A DNA stretch of 64,000 bases. Origin: Azolla caroliniana. Its lineage: Eukaryota; Polypodiophyta. Of this stretch, positions 11,391 through 23,235 are shown piece by piece. A program made the position numbers and the translations under genes. Under the pieces are notes generated by a model, which searched no databases, had not been told where the DNA came from, and saw nothing but the letters and a program-made list of their open reading frames with translations. Position 1 is the first letter of the stretch. Every line of letters starts with the position of its first letter. Location of the stretch: positions 17,732,001-17,796,000 of the forward strand of contig JBHGNT010000018.1 in NCBI GenBank assembly GCA_043228905.1. The letters are read 5' to 3'.

Positions 11391-14300
11391 ATGGAGATGG
11401 AAGAAGACTTTGACTTTGAGGAGATGATGACAAAGATCGTGATGGAAGCCGGACGGAAGATGGCGAAGCGAGATGCGGCTCAACAAGCCGTCGAAAGGGT
11501 GGTCGATCGAGTTGGCCGGTTCAATGGGAATGAGGTCCTAAAAATTTTGGGAGCCTACAAGGCCGAGATGGCGAAAGGGGGCGTGGACGAGGCGATGCGA
11601 CTAGAGTATTTTCCGCGAGTGGCGGCCGTATCGGTGCACAAGGACGTCAAGGAGCTACGAGAAGCTCATGAGTCATGGGAGTCCTTCGAGGGAGCTCTAT
11701 TGGAAGCGTACGGATACGTGAAACCGGAGTGGGTATGCGGGCAACCCGATGGGGAGCGGTCGGCAACAACATGGCCCAAGAACGGTGGAGAAGAGAGAGC
11801 GGCGAGTGAGTACGCACTACCGCCGGAAGAGAGCTCAACGCAAAACGGTTCGGAGGAGCTTGACCTAGAAGCGCTAATACGGGAGGCATGCGAGCTTGTG
11901 AAGGGGAAAATCGAAGCCGAAGAAGGGCTTATTATGGAGTCGGGCGGGAGGCGATCGGAGGTTGAGGAGGCCGAAAGAGAATGGTACATCGGTACCACGG
12001 GAGAGGGTGCGGAGCGAGCCACCCTCTCGACATGTGGAGAAAGATCGACTGAGGACGAGGTCGGGGACGGTGAGGCGGCGATCGCCGATTCGAGCGGACA
12101 TGAGGGAGTTCGGGCATGGAGATCCGAAACATCGAGCGGGGAGAAGACGGGCGGTGGTGCCGCGACCTTACGCACACCGGGCCTAGAGACTCTGGCAACC
12201 GGCCCGAGAGCCGGTGTGAGACCTAGAGTGACGGGCGGTGATGGCAGCAAGGCGGGCGACCATGATGACAACGATGTGGGAGAGGGTGCGGAAAGAGCGA
12301 CTCTCTCGTCTTGCGGCGAATGGACGGCCATGGAGGTCGGTAACTACGGATTCGGGACATGGCGGCCCGAAACATCGAGGGAGGAGGAGACAAGCGGCGG
12401 TGCCGCGACCTTACGCACATCGGGCCTAGAGACTCCGGCAACCGGCCCGAGAGCCGGTGTGAGACATAGAGTGACGGACGGTGGCGGCGGCAAGGCGGGC
12501 AACCGAGACAACGGTAAGGAGACCGTGGAAGAGGAGGTGGCAAGCATAATTGATGCTTGCATATACGGAGGCGGGGTAGCCATGGACGACGATGTCCTAA
12601 TGGAGGTGGCTACGGGCATAACATTGATGAGCGGCGACGTTGCTACCCTATACGCACCGGTTCAAGAGACCCTGGCGGCCGGCCCGAGTGCCCGCGTGAG
12701 ACCTAGGGTAATGAACGGTGGCGGCGGCAAGGCGGGCAACCGAAATGACGAAGAGGAGGTTTGTAGCGGACGGAGGCGAGATCCCTCGACACCGGGGCCG
12801 GAGACTTCGGCGGTTGCGCCCGAGCGCGGACATAAGACCGGGGAGATGGGCGGTTGCCGTGAGGATGAGAGGCCCGGAGTGGGCACGTGCGAAAAGACCG
12901 AAGGAGAGGTCCGGAGCGGCATCGAGGAGCGAGTCGGGAACCGACCCGACTGAAAGATGAGCCGGTCGGTAATCCGACCCGACCAGGAGGCGGAGCGGAA
13001 GAAGAGTGAAGCGGGGGCCGGTCAACCGGGCACGAACCGAAGGAAGCCGGCAAGACCGGGATTGTTTGATCGATTCGTAGCCGGCCGGGTACGGTTACGG
13101 TGGGAGCTGGTGAGAGCGAGAAGGAGGCCTAGTGGGCACGGTGATTACGGCTTGCTAGAAGACCGAGAGCGAGAGGGACCTTCCACACCCATTCTAGAGA
13201 CTTCGGCGGTTGCGGATCAACGTGAGACCGGAGAGACGGCGGGTGGCGGCGAGGAGTCGGAGGCCGAAGCGGACAAAGTTATCGGAGCGGGTATCCGGTG
13301 TGAGATGATGGACGAGCGGGTCCAAGATGGCGAGCTCGGGTCGGAACGGGCTACAGTGACAAAGGAAGAAGTGGCCGACGTGGAGGTCAGGTCTACGGCG
13401 GATGAAGGGCGTAACACGAAGCATGCACTATGGTCGGTGAAGGGCCCAAGAACGAGCGTGCATCCGAGAGAGCATCAACGAGTGACCGGAAACGGTGGAC
13501 CGATTGAGCCTTTGAGAGGCGAGGACTCGGTGGTGAACCGAGAGTGGGAGGAACCCTCCACACCTACCCGTGAGGCATCGGCGGTCGCGAATCAAAAGGA
13601 GAACGAAGAAGCGGTGGGTGGCGGCGAGGAGTTGGAGACCGACGCGGAGGTTGGGTCTACGGCAGAAGCACGACACGAGACGCATGCAATACGGCCGGTG
13701 GAGGGCCAAGACACAAGCATGCATATGGCGGATGGGCGACAACGATTGACCGACAATGACGGTCGGGTCAAGCCTTCGAGAGGCAAGCGCGGGACGAAGG
13801 ACGGCGCGGCGAAACACCAAGATCGACGACATGCGCCGAGCGCGATCGGCATGAGCGGAGAGTCGTATCTAGGAAAACGGAGGAGATGCGCGGAGAACAA
13901 CGGGGTACAAACCGGGAAGAGAAAGCGCGACGGTTTTCTGGAGGGCATACAAGGCCAAGCGGGCCAAGAGGGCGCAAGTCGAGGCGAGGTGATAACGAGA
14001 GCCTCGAGGGACACCGACACGGAGGTCGGGATGACGATACACTCTACTACGAGAGAGCACGGCGAAAAAGGGGAAAGCGAAAAAAGCGTGATGGGGTCAT
14101 CGAAGGACCGAAGCACGAGCACGCATTCAGAGGGAAACATCGACATACGGGGAAAGCCTACGGAAGGGAAGCGCGGAGCGGAGAGAGTCGGCACGCCGAG
14201 GTGTGCGGCACGCAATGGGCGGAATCCGGCATGCGACCGGGAGTGCATCCGGAGGATATACGAGGCAGACAAAGGAAGAGCAACCGGGTCGGCGACGGCG

Positions 14301-14648
14301 TTCGGGAGGACCGAACGGGGAGGAAAGCACGGGCATCGGATACGGCGGGTCGGATGTAGTCGGTGGTTCAAGGACCCACGGTGGACGTGGCGGATCGGGT
14401 GGAGGCAACGACTCGGCGAACATCGTCGAGTGTGGCGGATCAGATGGCGCCGACGGTTCGAGACCTTTTGGCGAGGATGGTGGGCCGGAAGGCTGCGGCG
14501 GTTCGTGTGGACGGGGTGGTCTTGCTCGAAGTGGAAGACAAAGCCGGGCGGGCCCACGAGGACGCTAAGGACTCAGTCGGTTGTCGTGGCCGAAAATCTT
14601 GTGTTCTCTCCCCTATGTTTTGGCACATACCGGAGGATGTGCGGTTAG
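11391..14648 (+). CDS. A ORF: gag N-terminus fused to long repetitive hydrophilic region (one in-frame TGA)
   Basis: The reading frame from ATG 11,391 runs to TAG 14,646-14,648 (1086 codons), interrupted by one TGA at 12,951-12,953. That stop falls in a CGACCCGACTGA context and could be a CGA-to-TGA mutation or a readthrough site. Residues about 30-115 align with the B gag start: R/K-VGRFNG or KIGMFDG, then a conserved Y..EM......D, then W.(S/A)F..AL..(A/E)Y. The rest is GC-rich, charged and repetitive, with an internal repeat of about 280 bp starting near 12,001, 12,280 and, more loosely, 12,600. Recurring peptide blocks are ATLRT.GLET.ATGPRAGV and PSTP..E.SAVA. No zinc knuckle, protease or RT is visible. 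It may be a packaging or structural protein of a parasitic element. Its function is unknown. Confidence 0.7.
12001..12720 (+). repeat. tandem coding repeat in A ORF
   Basis: Units of about 280 bp begin GGAGAGGGTGCGGA (12,001 and 12,280). Each contains the block translated as GLET.ATGPRAGVR near 12,180, 12,420 and, more diverged, 12,660. The copies stay in frame, so the protein carries two to three imperfect repeats of about 90 residues. Confidence 0.75.
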
Positions 14649-14659
14649 GTGGGGGCGGA
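14649..14659 (+). other. A polypurine tract
   Basis: GTGGGGGCGGA lies directly before the 3' LTR at 14,660. The preceding 30 nt (GGCACATACCGGAGGATGTG) are shared with the equivalent place in B (23,166-23,185), so the 3' ends of the two elements are related. Confidence 0.65.
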
Positions 14660-15308
14660 TGTCGTGAAGATTTTCGTCCACAAGCGGAAACCCGAGCAAC
14701 GAGAGCCAAAGAGCGATGTGCAACGTTGCACTCGTACATAATGTATTTGTAATAGTAATAAAGGTATAAAGGTGATGTGGTTGTACGCACATCCACGCGA
14801 GAGAGAGAGAGAGAGGTACTATGCGGTACATAGGTACCTAGTTGTTTGTGAGGAGGTGGGAGTTAAGGGGCCATCAATCTCACCCTTCCCCAAATTAAGG
14901 CAAATATCCCCTTTGAATGAAAGGGATATTTTAGTCTCACTTTTGTAGACGGTCTTCCTTCCTTGTGCTATAAAAGGAGAGAGAAGGCATCATTGTGGGG
15001 GTTGCCTATTTTGAGTGTGCGAGGTATACCACATAGGTCGTGCGTTAGGGTTCGGTTAGGGTTTTCTTCTTGGGTTTTCCTTTAGGGTTTTCTTATAGTC
15101 GTTTGGTGCGGCCATGGCGGCCACTATTGTAAAGCGTTTATGTTTCCTTAATCGAACTTCTTGTTGAGTATCTTGATGGCATCTTCTTCTTCTATCATAA
15201 TGTCATATTCGTTCTCTTCTCCTCTTGAGCTAATCTTTCTCCTCCACTCCCTGGTCCAAGACCCCTGTGGTCCCGCCCTTCTACACGCACGCGCATAATA
15301 ACACGACA
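14660..15308 (+). repeat. A 3' LTR
   Basis: 649 bp, TGTCGTGAAG to ACACGACA. It is followed by the target duplication ACGG and then the remainder of the C 5' LTR. Confidence 0.9.
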
Positions 15309-15732
15309 ACGGAAAAAAGCGCAGGAATAGGAAATAGTATAAGATTGTAACGCATGTAACAGTTCACGCGGGGAGTGTGAATGGCTAAAAGACCCTGCGT
15401 ATATAAAGGGCAGAAAACCTCTGATACAGGTAGCGTGTAATTTTGGGAATTTAAAGAAGCGTATCGTAATAGAATTCTATCATCTCTGATATCTGCGTAT
15501 ATCTACGGCTAATCTACTGTGTGTTTGTAACACCTGAGAGTGTAGAGTAAGCAATGGCGAGTGTGTATCCACTGATAAGGAGCTCGGTTGTAGCTATCTC
15601 TCTTATATGCCGCTAGGTTACGAGGAACATTCCCGTACGTATTACGCACAGACACTACTGTTCGTTGTCACACGGTCACTTGGAGGTCTAGGTCGAAGGA
15701 CTGACCGTAGACCGTGTTCCTAATAGGTAACA
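15309..15732 (+). repeat. C 5' LTR, remainder
   Basis: It resumes after A and matches 30,917-31,340, ending GGTAACA. A TATA-like CGTATATAAAGG lies near 15,396. The sequence after the LTR (TTTTGGCACGCTTGG) looks like a primer site beginning TGG, but I could not name the tRNA. Confidence 0.85.
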
Positions 15733-16020
15733 CTTTTGGCACGCTTGGTGATCTGTGTCTTCTCACAGACAAACAACAACGAATGGATGTTTAGCCGCAG
15801 ATGCCCTAGAGAACCGACACGACCAGATTGGCCAATCAGAAGGTCCATCACACGCTAGGCAGAGGACTGCGCACGGCAGAAACCTCGCCTCAGCGACCTC
15901 AACACTACCTGCTATGATCACAAAGGTGATTTTCCGCTCTCCAAATACCTCGATGATACGCGGGGAGCACGCTCACCACAATAGCACTGTGGTCTTTTTC
16001 GACCTGCCGTAGCCCTCAGC
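15733..16020 (+). other. C untranslated leader
   Basis: 288 bp between the LTR end and the gag ATG, with a possible primer site at 15,737-15,748 (TGGCACGCTTGG). I see no ORF of interest in it. Confidence 0.5.
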
Positions 16021-16743
16021 ATGGCCTTTGCCTATCCCCGTTTTAACGGCGAAACCGACGCCGCAACTCATATTCACATGTTCCTCAATGTCTGGAATGC
16101 AAACCACATGGCGCAGAGTCTTTATGAGGCGACATCGCACCAGTCCAAAATGACGGAGTTTGGGTTAACATTGGATGGGCGAGCGGCATTCTAGCATTCA
16201 CAGATGGATTTGCCAGCAATCACGACCTTCGATCAGCTGTAGTCCGCCTTTTTGCGGTTCTTCCATCGGAGGGTTCCACAACGAGAAATCCTCGGACAGT
16301 TCTACACAATTAAGCAGCTGCCGACCAAGACAATCGCAGACTTCAGTTTATGGTTCCAAAATTTACGGCGGAAACTAGAATGGAGCCCTGCGGAGGACGA
16401 AGCTTGGTAGACATTTTTGGTAGCATTACACCGACCCATACGGAAAACGCTCAACAACAATAGCGTGAAAGGGGAAACAACGGATATGATCATTGAACGA
16501 GCATTACAGCTCGAGCTGGACGACGAAGAGGAAAGGTTTTCTATGTCCTCATTACGACAAGCGTTACCTCAGGACAAGGAACGATAGTTTCGTCAAGCAA
16601 TCCAGTGCACGATTTGTTTGAAATCGGGGCATTCCGCAGTGGAGTGCAACATGCGAATCCACTGCCCAATCTGCCACTCAAAGGCTCACACAGTCGAACA
16701 GTGCGAATCCAATATGTTGAACAGAGCCGCTCCCACAATATGC

Positions 16744-17474
16744 TGTCGTGAAGTATGAAAGCTTCACATTAAAAGTCTACAATAAGATAAAAGTCCCAGG
16801 CATATATTGTTTCATACATAAAAGCTCAAATGAGCGAGATGTTTATCATGCATCACATGTAATGCATGAACGCCAAATGGCGACCATGCATCACATGCAT
16901 GTCTTGTACCCTCCAATGCATCATATGCATGGGGGCACCTATTTAAAGGGTGAAAGAGAAGATCAAAAGGGGAAGAGGTATGAGATATCAATCAAATTAT
17001 GTATTACATAAGAGATACCATGAAAATAGAGAAAGAAGGGAAGAAGTTGAACATAAACATGGAGCTCTAGCTTGGCGGTCATGGCGGTCAACTCTCAACA
17101 AGAGGGAGGCGGTTCGAGCCTTATCTTCATCAAAATATTGAAGCAAAGATTGTAGTGGTCTACAATCAAGAAAGAGAAGAGCGATTACCTTGCAAGACAA
17201 AGTTCGGAGGTTCAACGACGTGCACAATCATTTTGTAACTCTTTCATGAAAATGATTATAAATTTCATACACTTTCTCATATATTATTTTATATCTTATC
17301 TTGTCTTATCTTATATTCCTTAAAAATCCTATTTTGTCATATCTTATTGATCTCTATTCACTCCATCTCTACTCTTTTGTCTCTTCCGTCCATAATCCCA
17401 GTGATTCCTTCCTCACTTTCACGTTATCCTTTGTGTGCGCAACGCTACGCTTCTAGGCGAGCCACGTCATGACA
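16744..17474 (+). repeat. B 5' LTR
   Basis: 731 bp, TGTCGTGAAG to CATGACA. A cluster of CATGCAT/ATGCATG motifs (RY-type) occupies 16,847-16,931, just upstream of a TATA-like ATTTAAAGG at 16,941. Compared with the 3' LTR it lacks about 450 bp near 16,792 and has a 9-nt filler there. Confidence 0.9.
16847..16931 (+). promoter_or_regulatory. RY-motif cluster upstream of B TATA box
   Basis: CATGCAT occurs at 16,847, 16,885 and 16,894, with further ATGCAT/TGCATG cores near 16,916 and 16,926. CATGCA is the RY element bound by plant B3-domain factors. The same cluster lies in the 3' LTR near 29,224-29,308. Regulation by B3 factors is inference. Confidence 0.4.
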
Positions 17475-17479
17475 CAATT

Positions 17480-17497
17480 TGGTGAACCCGACGTGAA
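17480..17497 (+). other. B primer-binding site (tRNA-Trp)
   Basis: TGGTGAACCCGACGTGAA, identical to the site in element A, lying 5 nt after the LTR. Confidence 0.85.
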
Positions 17498-17541
17498 ACG
17501 GTGAAGTAGAAGAGACATCTAAAGTAAAGATCAACATCAAC

Positions 17542-18735
17542 ATGGCAATTACGAGTACAATGGATCTGGTAATGTTGTTTATTGAAAAGTTGAATCAAGA
17601 TCAATTATTTCATGCCTTACGAGAAGTCCGAGAGAAGATTGGTATGTTTGATGGCACAAATATTTCGAAGTATGTGAATATATATTATGATGAAATGGAA
17701 ATGTCTGGTATAAATGATGTCAATATGATAGCAAACTTTTATAAATGAGTGGAAATGTAATTAAGAGATAGAATTTGTGAAATACAAGCATTGCATAGTT
17801 TGGATTGGAATGCATTCAAAGAAGCACTTGTGTCTGAATATGCTCGTGAGGATTTCTCTCGAGTTACTATGCGTTCATTTCATGAATGGATTTTAAAAGA
17901 AGATAAAGGGTTATCTGTGGCTGACACAAAAAAAGAGTTTGATAGGATGTATGGACACTTAAAGCCAGAAGAAAGAAATTCTTTGTCTTGGCAAAAGGTT
18001 GCTTTATTTTTGCAGGCAGTTGACAAGAGATATAGAAAAGAATTGGAATTCATGCTTGAAGTACCAAATAATGAGGATGGTATAACTGCAGATTGGAATG
18101 AGGTAACAAATGCTTGTAATACATTTATGAAAAGAATGCAAAGGAATGGTGCAATGCTACAAATACCACATGTGGGAATCACAAATTGGCTTGAGCAAAA
18201 CATTGAAGTTCAAAGACTTGGTCGAGAACCATCACACGAAATGGTCCATCAACCACGAGAAATGATCGAAACTAAGAGTGAGTCTTTGCTTGATGATTTA
18301 GTTCAAAGTATGAAAGATCTAACAATTAAAGTGGCAAAGCTTGAGAATGGTCAGACTTCGAGGTCAAGGGAACCATTTCGACCTCGATGCATGTGGTGTG
18401 ATAGTCTCGAACATCGATTACGTGATTGTGCGGAATATAAAGACATGGAAAATCGAGACTTGGTGTATTGGAAAAATGGTAACATTTATTTAACTGAAAC
18501 TAGAAGTCCACTTACAAAGAACTTTGGTGATGGTGGTGTTAAGGTTAAATTTGAAGAAGCTGAAGCAAAGAAGGCTTCCGCAATGTACTACTCGGCAACG
18601 GCAGGAATGCCCCTCGATGACATGCCATCCCGATCATCATTCTGGGAGAAGGTTGTAAGTACCGCACAAAAGCAAAAGATGAAGATGGAAGACCTTCGTG
18701 TTGCCGGAGATTCTGTAAGGGAAAACACTGGATGA
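17542..18735 (+). pseudogene. B gag
   Basis: Gag protein with start MAITSTMDLV at 17,542. Residues 25-110 align with the N-terminus of the A ORF. The body continues with a helical gag domain, then a CX2CX4HX4C knuckle (CMWCDSLEHRLRDC) near 18,391-18,432. Two in-frame stops interrupt it: TGA at 17,746-17,748 and TAA at 17,758-17,760. Both are one C-to-T step from CGA and CAA. It ends at TGA 18,733-18,735, so the restored protein would be about 397 residues. Confidence 0.8.
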
Positions 18736-18771
18736 GATGTTCCAGTAGATGCTATGACGGTCTATGCTTAG

Positions 18772-19700
18772 ATGGCAGAACACCAAGAGCATGAGGTGAT
18801 AGTGGAAGAAAAAAGGAAAAGGCCGGATGATGAGATTGGCTCAACAAAAAAGCATGAGACAAGGGACAACAAAAGGAAAGAGATGGACGCAAAGGTCGAA
18901 AAAGGTAAATCTGGTCCTTCATTCAAATTAATGTCTGATATTGAAAAGGATACAGATTTAAAGAAAGTTTTAGAAACAAGAATACTAGACAGTCGAGTAG
19001 AATTTACACTAAGAGAAGTGTTAGGTATTGCAAAAAAGGAATTTCATGATGAAATAATTGATATTGTGCGAAGAAAGAAGCAAGTAAATGAGCAGGTTAA
19101 AGAGACAAATCCGAAGGTGGCATATGAAGTGGTGAGCAACGAGTCAAACAATATCGTTGTTGACTCTCAACATGCATCAACCTCAATGATAAATTCAACA
19201 GATGTAAGAAGAAATTACTCTCGCAAATGTTGGGCAAGAGCCACTACTGAGCATCATGTGAAGATTGGAAATGTTCCAGAACCCGTGATGACACTTATTG
19301 ATCATGGTTCTGAAATAAATATAATGAGTGCTGATTTTTACAGGAAAGGTAGATGGCCAATTGATACTCAACATGGTTGGCGAGTAAAAGCTGCCACATC
19401 AGTCACGGAAGATTTATTTGGTGCATGCCCAAATGTAAAGGTTATTATTGGTGATATAGAGGTAGATCAACATTTCTTTGTGTAGGAAGGATTTACCTAT
19501 CCAATAATCCTGGGGCAACCATACATTACAGCGGTACGGATGGAGACCAAAGTCCTCGACAATGGTTCTGCCTATGTGAAAATCCTTAGCCAAGATGGAC
19601 GACGAACTGTACAATTTATGACAATTCACCCAAATCATGAGAGGAACAAGCAAGAGCTTCGTGATCATTCAAAACCAAAAGATTGTGATGATATTGATAA
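18772..19700 (+). pseudogene. B protease region
   Basis: The N-terminal part is highly charged (EKRKRPDDEIGS). A retropepsin domain follows, at about 19,240-19,560. The flap and C-terminal block YPIILGQPYITA is near 19,497-19,532. The catalytic triplet reads D-H-G in LIDHGSEINIMS near 19,300, where DSG or DTG is expected. One stop (TAG at 19,483-19,485) follows HFFV. A single change explains each defect, so I regard the gene as recently decayed. Confidence 0.7.
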
Positions 19701-22149
19701 TCAGGTTTTTGACTAGGACTGTTGCGAGTGAGGATTGCAATAGTCCCATTATTAAAAGACCCTCATATAGGGCATTACAACATATGAATAAGTCATTTCA
19801 TGTTTCTGAAAGTGGTGCTATATGTGTGACTAGGATGTATGAATGCAAGAGGAACTTGAAAAAGAATGCTAATCTGTTTCAGCAGGCATTGAAGGATAAT
19901 GGAGTACTTGAAATGGAAGAGCAGATTGAAAGTGTTATGGAAGAAATTTCTTTTGCAAATACTTTAGAAGAGTTAGAAATGTATTTGAAAGAAGATGATG
20001 AGAATGTTAGAAAGATACATGTAAACTCAATTGATATGTATTATGTGATTGATAGGTATAATTGTAAATATGAAGAAGTAGAAAGTTTATGTAATACAAA
20101 ATACAAAACAATAGATAAAAAGGTCAAACCTGCTGTAGTACCATTACCTATTGGTAGTGAAGAGAAGATGGAGGCAGCAACAACCGAGCCTATGCTTCGA
20201 CCAATAGAGAAGATTGGACATCACTTCACTTCGGAGACAATAAATAACTTGAGAATCGGAAGGGGTGAATTTCTTCTGCAATCAGAGATCGCGACTTTCA
20301 AAGAAATGATCTTTAGGCATGGGAAAGCGTTCGCATTCAAAGCTGAGGAGATTGGTTGTGTAAATCCAAAGGTGGTGACGCCAATGGTAATATTTACTAT
20401 CCCTCATATTCCTTGGAATTTTAAATCTATTGCAGTACCGAGAGCTCGATTACCTCAATTGTTGGAGCTGCTAAAGGATAAAGTCAAGATGAAGATTTTA
20501 GAGCCTTCAAATGCACCATACTCCAATAGATGGTTCACAGTTCCAAAGAAAGATGGTTCTGTAAGATTCATTCAAGATCTACAATCAATCAACAAAGTCA
20601 CAATCCGAAATGCGGGAATCGGACCGATCGTTGATGAATTTGCGGAAGCGTTTGCTGGAAGAGCGATTTACTCTATGTGAGACCTATATTCAGGGTACGA
20701 CCAATTTCAACTAGCAATTGGTAGTCGCAATATCACAACAATGAAAACACCAATTGGGTTGGTTCGAATGTGCACCTACCTCAAGGTGCGACGAATTCGG
20801 TTGCTCATATGATGAATGCAATGAACAAAGTTCTACATGAATACATCCCAAAGGTAACTATGCCATTTTTAGATGATATTCCTATTAAGGGACGCTTAGA
20901 AAGAGAGAAAGATGAGACTATGGTTGGAAATGGTTGCAGAAAGTTTGTGATGGGTCACATTAATGACTGTGAAAGTATTTTAAATAAGCTTCAGCAGGTA
21001 CATTTGACACTATCAGGAACAAAGTCTTGCTTTGAGCAAAACGAAGTTCTAATAGTTGGTCATATGTGTGGGTGGTATGGGAGGAAGCCTTCACCGATCA
21101 AAATTAATGCAATACAAAATATGAAGGAAGTTTGCGACTCGGTAATAGAGGTGAGAAGATTTTTGGGTGCATGTGTGTTTTATCATATTTGGTTACCACA
21201 CTTTGCACATGTCTTAGATCCTCTCTACCAACTTTTAAGAAAAGGAAAGAAGTTTATTTGGACTGATGAACATACACAAGTTGTTCAACAGTTGAAAGAA
21301 GCATTACTGAAAGCACTAGTTCTTCATCAACCAGACTACAAAGGTGAAAGACCAATTATAGTAATAGTTGATACTAGCCCAATCGGGATCGGTTGGGTTA
21401 TCAACCAAGAAGGTGAAGACCAACATCGATATGCTATCAGATTTGGAGCAAAGATATTAAATGAAAGACAAAGAAACTATGCACAAGTTAAACGAGAATT
21501 GTGGGGTTTGCTTACTGCATTAAAAACAGATAGAGATTACTTGATTGGAGTAGATGTAGTGGTTGAAACAGATTGTTTGCCACTCATTGGAATGATAGCA
21601 AGTTGCACGACACCAGATATTGCAATGCTCCGGTGGATTGCATACATCAGAACCATGAACCCAGAATTGCGGCATATAAAGGGAAAAGACAACCCAGTTG
21701 CAGATATGCTGTCAAGGGCAAGGTTCATAAATGAAAAGGTGATGCAAACTAAAGATAAGAACTGGGCAACTACAAGCCATCAATTTGCTCATCAAGAATC
21801 TATTACGCCTCATGATGAGTTTAATGGAAGTATAATGTTCAAAGACACAGAGTATGAAGGTCAATGGTTAGAAATAGGAAATTTTCTAAAGACTCAAGAA
21901 GCCAACCCATCATGGTCGAAGAAACAATTAAATGAATTTCGAAGACGGGCATTCAAGTTTTTTTTACATGAAGGGCATTTATGGAGGCGTCCAAAAAGGC
22001 TAACCGAAAATCCTCTTCGAGTCATTTGTAAGGATGACATTAAGAGAAAATTAATTAATGAATTCCATGATAGTTTGTGGGCAGGACATAGAGGCATATG
22101 GGCGACATTTATGAAGTTGAAAGAAAAGTATTGGTGGACACATGTATAA
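19700..22149 (+). pseudogene. B reverse transcriptase and RNase H
   Basis: The RT fingers/palm contain WFTVPKKDGSVRFIQDLQ near 20,531-20,590. DLYSGYDQFQL follows a TGA at about 20,678. The LPQGATNSVAHMM block is at about 20,775, after a 2-nt frameshift. The active site MPFLDDIPIKG lies near 20,860-20,893. RNase H runs about 21,350-21,720 (VDTSPIGIGWVIN, ELWGLL, DNPVADMLSRARF). The FLDD form and the long loop after it (about 40 residues) are atypical for plant Ty3 elements. Broken by two frameshifts and one stop. Confidence 0.8.
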
Positions 22150-23164
22150 AGATGTAACGAAATTTATGGAAACCTGTGAGGTTTGCGAGAGGTATTCAAC
22201 TATCCGGTATCGAGATGAGCTAAAACCAACATATTCATCATCAATGCATTATAAATGGATGGTCGATCTAGTGACAATGCCACTTGGGGAAGGTCAAATG
22301 CGATATTTAGTACTAGCAAGAGAAGACCTTACAAACCAAGTAGAAGGAAGACCACTACGACAAAAAACAACTAGAGCTGTATGTAAATTTTTGTTAGAAG
22401 ATGTAATATGTCGTTACGGGTGTGTTGGTAAAATAATTGCAGATAGAGGAGAACTCGACTCTGATGAAGCTAGAGAATTCTTCAACCGAATAGGGGTCAA
22501 ATTATCACTTACAACTGCGTATAATCCAGAAGCCAATGGAAAGATTGAAAGAGGACATAGCCCGATAGTTAAGGCGATTGTGAAAAGCTGTAAAGGTAAA
22601 ATAAGAGATTGGCCACGCATGCTACCTTGTGCACTATGGGCGGATCGAACAACTCATAGTTCAGTAACAGGATACATGCCAATTGAATTGATACTTGGCC
22701 AAAAGCCCATCATGCCGATAGAAGAATCAATTATGTCATGGATATCTATTCCATGGAGAGAAGAGGTGAGCAGAGAAGAATTACTTGCTTTGCGAATTCA
22801 ACAATTAGAGCGTCGACCTGAAGATATAGAAATAGCAACCCAACGATTGAAGGAGGCTCGACTAAAGAACAAAATTCATTTTGATAAAACTCATAGAATT
22901 CGACCTAAGAAAATAGAAGAAGGAGATTGGGTGCTCGTGTATGATAGCAATTTAGATAATCAACATAGCATTGTCCGCAAGTTCGCTGAAAGATGGTTTG
23001 GGCCTTATATAGTAAGAAAAGTATATGATAACTTTACTTATAAGCTTAGTGAATTGGATGGGACACTAATCCTAAACGTGGTAGTTGGAAAGAGGATAAA
23101 AGTATTTAAGAAAAGGTTTGAGCTTGAACCTCCTCCAATAGATCAACATGAAGATGAAAGATAG
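22000..23164 (+). pseudogene. B integrase
   Basis: Zinc-binding HHCC: histidines in AGHRGIW (about 22,084) and cysteines in CEVCERY (about 22,172-22,190). A 1-nt frameshift near 22,140 lies inside it. Catalytic core: D in WMVDLVTMP (about 22,256), D in IIADRGELD (about 22,432) and E in NGKIERGHSP (about 22,540), all present. The C-terminal DNA-binding part has EGDWVLVYD and RWFGPYIV near 22,918-23,010. No chromodomain follows; the frame ends at 23,164. The gene is intact from 22,142 onward. Confidence 0.85.
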
Positions 23165-23191
23165 TGGCACATGCCGGAGGATGTGCAAGTC

Positions 23192-23204
23192 TAGAGGGGG
23201 TGGA
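23192..23204 (+). other. B polypurine tract
   Basis: TAGAGGGGGTGGA lies directly before the 3' LTR start at 23,205. Confidence 0.7.
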
Positions 23205-23235
23205 TGTCGTGAAGTACGAAAGCTTCACATTAAAA
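23205..23235 (+). repeat. B 3' LTR, first 31 bp
   Basis: TGTCGTGAAGTACGAAAG onwards, ending with TAAAA, the 5-bp target site duplicated by copia-2. Confidence 0.85.

Larger units (their letters stand above)
10707..15308 (+). mobile_element. A: non-autonomous LTR retrotransposon with long GC-rich ORF
   Basis: LTRs at 10,707-11,353 (647 bp) and 14,660-15,308 (649 bp) differ at about 16 positions plus small indels. Termini are TG..CA. The 4-bp target duplication ACGG lies at 10,703-10,706 and 15,309-15,312; the empty site is visible in the C 3' LTR near 30,915. A tRNA-Trp primer site follows the 5' LTR and a G-rich tract (GGTGGGGGCGGA) precedes the 3' LTR. The 3.3-kb interior carries one very long GC-rich reading frame and no pol domains. 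The LTR start, primer site and pre-LTR motif are shared with element B, the likely source of enzymes. Confidence 0.9.

Noticed and set aside
12951-12953. The TGA in the A ORF as a programmed readthrough signal
   Set aside because: A single-copy observation. A CGA-to-TGA mutation explains it equally well and similar changes are common in this window. Left open, not claimed.
11666-14557. Long minus-strand ORFs (up to 321 codons) across element A
   Set aside because: They are shadows of the GC-rich plus-strand ORF: its codon bias removes stops on the opposite strand. Composition is Arg/Pro/Ser-rich and no domain is visible.
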